44,500 nt of DNA from Adiantum capillus-veneris. Lineage: Eukaryota > Streptophyta > Polypodiopsida > Polypodiales > Pteridaceae. Shown here piece after piece: positions 40,098 through 44,500 of this stretch (position 1 is its first letter; every line of letters starts with the position of its first letter). The stretch lies in NCBI GenBank assembly GCA_014529385.2, contig CM043963.1, positions 100,681,412-100,725,911 of the forward strand. The letters are read 5' to 3'. The translations under genes were made by a program, and so were the position numbers. The notes beneath the pieces were generated by a model, which had not been told where the DNA came from, made no database searches, and saw only the letters and a program-made list of their open reading frames with translations.

Positions 40098-40930
40098 TCA
40101 ATCTTGGAGAGTATATTTTTTGTAATGGGATGGAACACTCATTACATCTTTACCATCCTCTTCTGTGGTTTCTATTTCGGTGGTATATACTTCCTTTAGA
40201 GATTTTTTCAACTCTTGATACTTCTTTTTCCACTCAACTCGTGTCATGGTTGACCCCTTGTCCTGTTTCTTTGACTTTTCTTGAATATCCTTCCTTGTTT
40301 TTCTCGATGTTTTTGACATTTCTGGATTTTTGTTTGAAGGATATCTGCCCCAATGATTTTTTCCTTGACACAATCATGTACATCTATCTGCATCAAGAAC
40401 TGTGTTCTACTGGAGAGCTGAATGTTCTTCTAGCTCATCTATTGCATCGTAGTAGAGTTTTGAAAAGACTTGTTGAGTTTTCATCAAGTCCTTGGGTTCC
40501 TCAATTTCATCTTCAATGTAGAGGGTTGAAATCATTTGGATGGGAATTATGTCATAGCCATCCTCATTGCAAAATTGAGTAGGCATAGACATATTTACAC
40601 ATACATCCATTGTTGCTAAAATTTGAGTCTAGTCAAATGGCTCAAACAAATGTGCTGGAAAGGGTTTAGGTACATAGGTTCGTCTGTGCAATCCCTTTCT
40701 AAGATACATTCTTCTCTTTTTGAGCTCCCATTTTTTGACGCCCCGTACATCCAAATAGGAGTGTCTCTATTTAACCAAGGTGGAAGCTTAGTTTCAGCAG
40801 AAGAGATTGAATCAAACTCTTGTATGGGCGTTTTCATGACATCTCTATAAGTGTGATCTTTTAGATTAACCCTTGTTATATATCCCACTTGCTTCAAGTA
40901 CAGATAATTGTTTCCCCAATCTTGGATAAG
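40098..40930 (-). pseudogene. PR-RT linker of element B
   Basis: Matches the linker of A: VNLKDHTYRDV, LPPWLNRDTPIWMYGASKNG, EECILER, NEDGYDIIPIQM, VEWKKKYQELKKSLKEVY and VPSHYKKYTLQD. Frames change between the pieces. The tail of the canonical protease (QDWGNNYLYLK) is just upstream, but its catalytic part is missing, apparently deleted between here and the zinc knuckle at 41031. Confidence 0.75.
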
Positions 40931-41030
40931 CTGTACCTGTCGCTATGATTACACCCTTACTTCTGGTGACTACCCTCGGCACTGGCTTTGGTGCCTCTTG
41001 GTTTGTTCCTTTTGGTTTTGGAGGATTTGG

Positions 41031-41072
41031 ACACTGAGATGCATAGTGTCCATACTTTCCACATATGTAGCA
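41031..41072 (-). other. Zinc knuckle of element B Gag
   Basis: CYICGKYGHYASQC, a canonical CX2CX4HX4C knuckle, followed by PNPPKPKGTNQEAPKPVP. Element A has a CX2CX3HX4C variant instead. Confidence 0.85.
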
Positions 41073-41239
41073 ATTTAGGCTTTGTTTGGCAAAGTCTCCT
41101 CTACCTTTGCCCTTGCTAGCACCTCCCTAGTATTTGCCCATGCTGCCAGGACCACTTTCTCCAGTACTTGTGCTACATTCATTACCCTTAGTCCCACTAG
41201 AACCATTTTCCTTGACTCCCTCAAGGTTTGTCAGTCCTC

Positions 41240-41422
41240 GGGGGGTCACTTAATAATTATGTGACAATCACATGAGTGCAGCAAAAGGGATTATTTAATA
41301 GAATTGGGAAAAAAATTTACAGATTGAATAGGAAAAAGGTGTATTTTTTTGTGAAAAAATCACAAATAAGGAGTTTTATAAATAGTCCTTGAACGCACTT
41401 GATATACATAATTTACATAGTG

Positions 41423-41429
<7 letters not shown>
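41240..41429. mobile_element. MITE in the gag of element B
   Basis: Terminal inverted repeats: GGGGGGTCACT (41240-41250), continuing with AATAATTATGT, against AGTGACCCCCC (from 41419), preceded by ACATAATTT. The ~190-bp interior is AT-rich with no ORF. Gag coding is found on both sides. The right end runs into a C37 tract, so the exact edge and the target duplication cannot be read. Superfamily unknown. Confidence 0.65.

Positions 41430-41486
<57 letters not shown>
41424..41486. repeat. Poly-C (37) joined to (AC)13
   Basis: Positions 41424-41460 are C only, followed at once by an AC tract to 41486. It begins in the C-rich end of the MITE. The minus strand is a long G run able to form quadruplexes; length may also be affected by sequencing error. 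Confidence 0.9.
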
Positions 41487-41492
<6 letters not shown>

Positions 41493-41499
41493 CCTGCCC

Positions 41500-42740
41500 C
41501 AAGAGTTTCAATGCGGTCATTGTAAGTCCTTACCTCTCTTGAAATAATGGATCTTGATGGTGCAATTATTCAAGACATGACAATAGACCTATGATTTTTT
41601 GAGCTACACTTTGAACACCAAATTTCCATCTTCTTCACTAAAGGTCTTGTTTTGGCAATTTCAACAATATGTTTTAATATCTCTTTTATTTTCCTTGTCC
41701 AAGATGAGTCCAAGATCCTTTCTTCTTCACCTTGCCCTTATCATGTGACTCACTTTTATATGAACTCGAGATGGAACTCTCTGTAGTAGTAGATCCGCTA
41801 TTACTAGGCTGTCTTTCTTATCACCCTTTCCTTTCTTAGCTTGTTGTTCCAGTTTCAAAGATTTTTGCACCAAGTCATTGAACTTCTTTTTTGGTGCTAG
41901 TACTTCTTGTTCCCTTAATTTCTTGCTTTTGAAACCATGCAAAGACCAAGCTCTCATCCTTTTTTAAGGAGGAGGTTCTTGTAATGGTCTAGTCAATTAT
42001 TTGATTTGTTTAGCATAACTTTTGATTGATAGCTTCTCTTCCTTGATCCTATCTAGCTCACATAAGATATCTTCATATCCTCTAGTATCTAAATACTCTA
42101 GTTGAAAATATTTGATCAACTTATTGTATGATCTGAGTTGGCAGGCTGGATAATGGTAATAACATTTTCAAGTTTCCTCTTTCAATGTCTGTGGAAACTA
42201 CTCCCCCATTCATCTTTATCTATATCTTTAAACTCTACATATTGTTCAAATGTTTGAATGTAAACATTAGGATCATACTTCTTCCCACCTTTGACCACTC
42301 GGAAGAATATTTCTATACTAGAATGCTCGGTGTGATGGGGTTTGGATTTGTGAACTAGATTCATTTCTTTAGATACTCTCTTTTTGTAGTGATCTAGGTC
42401 AGTATCCCAATCATTGTCTGTTTCAATTTTAGACATTGTATCCTCTACTTTCTTATTCACTAGTTTAGGCCCTCATCAGTGACTTTGGTTACTACCCTCA
42501 AAGTCTTCAATGTGTTTTTGGCTTCACTCGATCCATGAGATCAAGTTTTGCATTTAGGTCATTTTTATCTATTCATTTAGTAGTTGTCCCTTGTTGTGGA
42601 GGAACACCCATCTCATTGCAAGGTGATTTTTCAATTTTAGAGCCTTTCTCTAATTTCTCTTGAATTGGACAGACACAATTTGGATCATCCATGAATCTAG
42701 TAGCCGGTCTTAGACCTTGCGAAACTTTTTTTGGTGGCAT
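41500..42740 (-). pseudogene. gag: Gag of element B
   Basis: Likely start ATG 42740 (MPPKKVSQGLRPATRFMDDP), first piece to 42583. Then 42182-42460 has SKPHHTEHSSIEIFFRVVKG and KYDPNVYIQTFEQYVEFKDI, the capsid start, parallel to QKWVNKKYTGNRDPRDHVVA in A. 41727-41957 has FNDLVQKSLKLEQQAKKGKG; around 41630 is a Cys/His piece MEIWCSKCSSKNH. The knuckle lies beyond the MITE. Many stops. Confidence 0.7.
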
Positions 42741-42757
42741 CTTTGATGTCTGCTGAT

Positions 42758-42770
42758 GGATCTAACACCA
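42758..42770 (-). other. Degenerate primer-binding site of element B
   Basis: Minus strand TGGTGTTAGATCC, three mismatches to the tRNA-Met site TGGTATCAGAGCC, 17 bases upstream of the Gag ATG. If correct, the 5' LTR starts at 42773 (TGGGAGATGG on the plus strand). Confidence 0.45.
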
Positions 42771-42772
42771 AT

Positions 42773-43140
42773 TGGGAGATGGTTTGACTATCAAGAGAAA
42801 ATTAGCTCAAGCCACTATGATTGCCAAAATGGAATGAGGTGAATACTTCTAGTCAGCTATTTGAGGTCGGTAGTTAGAGGTAGTTTATATCAAATAGTTA
42901 GAGTTCAGATTAGACCACACAGTACTTGGAAACATAAATGAACACTGAAATAGACGTTTGGAAATGAATGTTGAAAGTAAACACTAGAAATGAACATTGG
43001 AATGGGAATTGTATATTCAGATAAGACAAGTACAAGGCTGAGATAAGCTCATTATATGTTTGAACAACTGTTGCTTCAGTGGTGTTGCCATTGCATGTCT
43101 AGTTGGGTGCATTAAAAGGTATGTGTATGGTTTATAGATC
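42773..43140 (-). repeat. Putative 5' LTR remnant of element B
   Basis: AT-rich, no ORF, placed between the primer site and the integrase remnant of element D. No second copy lies in the window, so LTR identity is inferred from position only. Confidence 0.35.
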
Positions 43141-43149
43141 TCATCAAAT

Positions 43150-43545
43150 TTTTTTGCAGGATAGGATCATTAGCCTAGAAGCTTTGAAGATGGATAGAGA
43201 ATCTGTGGTAGATTTCTTTGTGAAACAGTGGGAGAAGAGAGTTGCAAATTTCAATCACAGCATTTGCTAGAGAAGTAGATAGAGAAAGGCAATTTAGTGA
43301 TAAAGTATGAGATATATCTCAACTTCACATTCAAAAATATAGAGAAAGTCAATTTAGTGATAAAGTATGAGATATATCTCAACTTTACATTCAAAAATAT
43401 ATTCATGAAGAAACATATGGAGTCCTACACGGTACGTCGAGTTTCTCTTAATGGTACGTACCAGTTGATGAGGATGAGTGATAGATCTCACAAACACAAG
43501 GTGAATGATGTGCATCTCAAGTTGTTTGTGTCCTGGAGGTGTTAA
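43150..43545 (+). pseudogene. Integrase C-terminus of element D
   Basis: Plus-strand remnant: SLEALKMDRESVVDFFVKQW then EKRVANFNHSI, stops, and from 43297 LVIKYEIYLNFTFKNI, MESYTVRRVSLNGTYQLMRM and KHKVNDVHLKLFVSWRC. This follows the order helix, GDLV-like strand, GPY-like motif (MESYTVRRV), NGTYQL and V-N-x-x-x-LK that ends Tat-like gypsy integrases. It carries a 60-bp in-frame duplication. The catalytic core is absent. Confidence 0.72.
43281..43400 (+). repeat. 60-bp tandem duplication in element D integrase
   Basis: 43281-43340 and 43341-43400 differ at two positions only and encode the same 20 residues twice (NLVIKYEIYLNFTFKNI part). Confidence 0.95.
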
Positions 43546-44500
43546 CTAAAGGGGTTGAACAAGATCCATCTAGATCAAGAATAAGACTCTGTACATGTAT
43601 ATGATAGTGTTTTTTTGCTTTGTTCATAGTGTTTTCTAGTTTGCAGTTTTCAAAGTTCAAAAAACATGCTTTTCATTAACACATGAATATTTTGCAACAA
43701 AATTGGTGCCCATGGTGTATTAAGTGTTAATTGAAGGGATTGGGCAACTCATCTAAATAGGAGCTATCTACATCCAAGAATAATAATGTGTACATATGAT
43801 AACATATTTTTTCTTTCCTCACAATGTTTTTTAGTTTTGCAATTTTCAAAGTTCAATAAACCTACTTTTGGTTGAACATAAATGTTGAACAAAGGGGCAT
43901 AAATGATGGCACAACTAAAGTTAGTTGATACTATGAGGAGTGCAAGGCAAGGCTATGTGTGATTACAGGTATACCTAAAGTGGTAAGATAGATATGAAGC
44001 TCAGGGGAAAGCAAATGGTTATGAATGTGTATGATTTATGTGGTCTTTTGGGCCAAAAGTACTTTGCTATGGTTTCTATCAAAGGTGATTGGTCAAATGG
44101 TTCAAAATACAAAAATGGAAGTGCTAGAGTTGGTCCTCAAAGTGTTCCCCAAGTTGGTCTAAATGACTCCTCCATCAGAGCTACGGAGTGCAAGTTATGG
44201 TAGTTTCATTGTATAGGTGGTTTGCAAATCCTCAATAAATTGGACAATTTCAAATGAATTGTCAGAGTGGAGAAAAGTGGCTAGACTTGAGTGCTTGATT
44301 TATGGAACATGAAATTATTTTTGGATTGGAATTCAGAGTCTAGATCACCAAGTTATGGGCAGTTAAAGGTTTGTCACATGGGGACAAGTTCTATTCCAGT
44401 TTGGTCGCCTCGGTAAGTGTCCAATCAAGGATTTTCTTGAGCTTGCTAGGGGTTGTGGAGGTGGTGTGGGACTCATGCGTCAACCCCATAGTGGCAAGCA
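43546..44500. repeat. Downstream region of element D with ~180-bp diverged repeat
   Basis: No gene is supported; a 69-codon frame at 43994 has no recognisable feature. About 43542-43715 and 43716-43905 share GTTGAACAAGATCCATCTAG- and ATTGGGCAACTCATCTAAAT-type openings, CAAGAATAA, TGTACAT, TTTTCAAAGTTCAA and AACA..AAT words in the same order. This fits a 3' untranslated region of a gypsy element. Confidence 0.45.

Larger units (their letters stand above)
35516..42770 (-). mobile_element. Element B: decayed relative of element A
   Basis: Minus-strand gypsy remnant with the same gene order as A: Gag, zinc knuckle, PR-RT linker, RT, RNase H, two HHCC modules, INT core, second protease, and the noncoding block shared with A. 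Protein similarity to A is clear, but the nucleotide sequence is strongly diverged. The canonical protease and the C-terminal integrase are deleted, and the left end is cut against a copia fragment. A degenerate tRNA-Met-like primer site (42758-42770) suggests that B, unlike A, may use initiator tRNA. Confidence 0.85.

Overview
This is a repeat-dominated stretch of a large land-plant nuclear genome. The evidence is LTR retrotransposons of plant type (Ty3/gypsy chromovirus, Tat/Athila-like gypsy, Ty1/copia), plant-style primer-binding sites (TGGTATCAGAGC for initiator tRNA-Met, TGGCGCC-type for a second tRNA), nested insertions, CA/TG microsatellites and AT-rich tandem repeats. I see no intact single-copy host gene. 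The divergent gypsy proteins suggest a fern, lycophyte or gymnosperm rather than a crop angiosperm, but that is only an inference.

Layout. 1-2013: LTR and primer-binding site of a minus-strand element (C) whose body lies left of the window, a short Gag-like or exon-like fragment, and tandem repeats. 2014-30131: a giant minus-strand gypsy element (A) with 933-934 bp LTRs. It is interrupted inside its integrase gene by a plus-strand chromovirus (10367-19084, 8.7 kb, 5-bp target duplication ATTCT). Without the chromovirus, A is about 19.4 kb. 30132-31840: AT-rich flank with a ~150-bp tandem array. 31847-33136 and 34721-35483: two Ty1/copia fragments (a 3' end, then a 5' end), with an acidic ORF and a broken Cys-rich ORF between them. 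35516-42770: a second, decayed minus-strand relative of A (element B) carrying a MITE in gag. 43140-43545: C-terminal integrase remnant of a plus-strand gypsy element (D). 43546-44500: repeats.

The most interesting content is the architecture shared by A and B. Read 5' to 3' on the minus strand, it is Gag with an N-terminal extension, protease, a long PR-RT linker, RT, RNase H, two successive HHCC zinc modules, the DD35E integrase core, and a second retropepsin-like protein directly after integrase. In A the second protease ORF begins one codon after what looks like the original integrase stop. Beyond it A has a ~3 kb spacer and a further ~1,160-codon downstream ORF with a basic N-terminus, Pro-rich and acidic segments and a long coiled coil, ending about 50 bp before the LTR. 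The 5' leader and the 3' spacer of A both carry a conserved 24-bp near-perfect palindrome (8 copies), with half-sites in the LTRs.

All coding regions carry frameshifts or stops, so every element here looks non-autonomous. The nested chromovirus is youngest (LTRs differ by roughly 1-2% by eye), A is older (roughly 5%), and B and the copia pieces are older still.
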